A stretch of DNA of 64,000 nt from assembly GCA_965249735.1 (NCBI GenBank), contig CBDFMS010000024.1, positions 186,001 to 250,000 on the forward strand. Direction: 5' to 3'. Below, piece by piece: positions 63,864-64,000 of this stretch. Below the pieces are notes generated by a model. It saw only the letters and a program-made list of their open reading frames with translations, ran no database searches and had not been told where the DNA came from. Every line of letters starts with the position of its first letter. The first letter of the stretch is position 1. The stretch comes from JANQSS01 sp965249735. Lineage in GTDB: Bacteria > Bacteroidota > Bacteroidia > Chitinophagales > Saprospiraceae. The translations under genes and the position numbers were made by a program.

Positions 63864-64000
63864 ACTTTGGTAGGAGTGGAGGCTCCATTCCTGATATACC
63901 ATTATCAGTCCATTCTGCATTTTTAGATACCGTCTTTTCATCTAAATATCGTTGGAAATTAGCCTGACTTACACAGAAATTGAAATGGAGATATCATAAA

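Overview
The window looks like a chromosome segment of a Bacteroidota bacterium, probably of the Saprospirales type (the order is inference). The reasons are two SusC/SusD pairs, several secreted proteins with type IX secretion (T9SS) C-terminal tails, a Y_Y_Y/LuxR one-protein regulator next to a glycan locus, start sites with little Shine-Dalgarno signal, and upstream motifs fitting the Bacteroidota -7 box TAnnTTTG. I saw no rRNA, tRNA, CRISPR array, prophage or plasmid functions.

Left third (1-19.4 kb): a polysaccharide-utilisation locus. A minus-strand operon runs secreted glycosidase > MFS sugar porter > 1153-residue cytosolic GH94/GH149/GH161-like enzyme > SusC > SusD, the SusD being cut by the window edge. 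Upstream lie a periplasmic-sensor/LuxR-type regulator and, divergently, a secreted protein made of four near-identical 169-residue repeats plus a T9SS tail, followed by a Na+/solute symporter. A plausible reading is binding and trimming of a glycan (perhaps a beta-glucan) at the surface, SusCD import, further transport across the inner membrane and cytosolic breakdown, possibly by phosphorolysis. An OsmC-like gene follows.

19.4-31.6 kb: a broken gene for a PstS-like domain fused to an outer-membrane porin (one frameshift and one in-frame TAG), a second SusC/SusD pair with its own terminator, an aminoacyl-tRNA-protein-transferase-like gene, a large secreted BNR/Vps10-type propeller protein, and a RAYT (REP-associated tyrosine transposase). 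Four copies of a palindromic repeat built on the core GTCATCTGATGAC occur in the window: two bracket the RAYT and two sit between unrelated genes at 26.5 and 55.9 kb. This REP/RAYT system is the most distinctive mobile-type signal here.

31.6-40.1 kb: a MacB/LolD-like ABC exporter-type pair whose permease carries a His-rich extracytoplasmic segment, followed by a secreted DUF3299-like protein and a four-helix membrane protein (putative metal-handling operon); an AhpD-like protein; a membrane-anchored S8 protease next to a TPR-CHAT protease; and a small TPR/membrane protein.

40.1-48.2 kb: mostly housekeeping: VOC protein, cyclase-family hydrolase, nadK in an operon with a POTRA/BamA-like outer-membrane protein and a CBS protein, a TM2/SHOCT protein, two glycosyltransferases and a second OsmC-like protein.

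48.2-54.3 kb: a 3 kb tandem duplication carrying two glycine-rich T9SS-secreted proteins, each with its own terminator and conserved upstream dyad. Then comM, metF, an M14 carboxypeptidase, a T9SS-secreted S8 protease, a small lipoprotein and rlmN.
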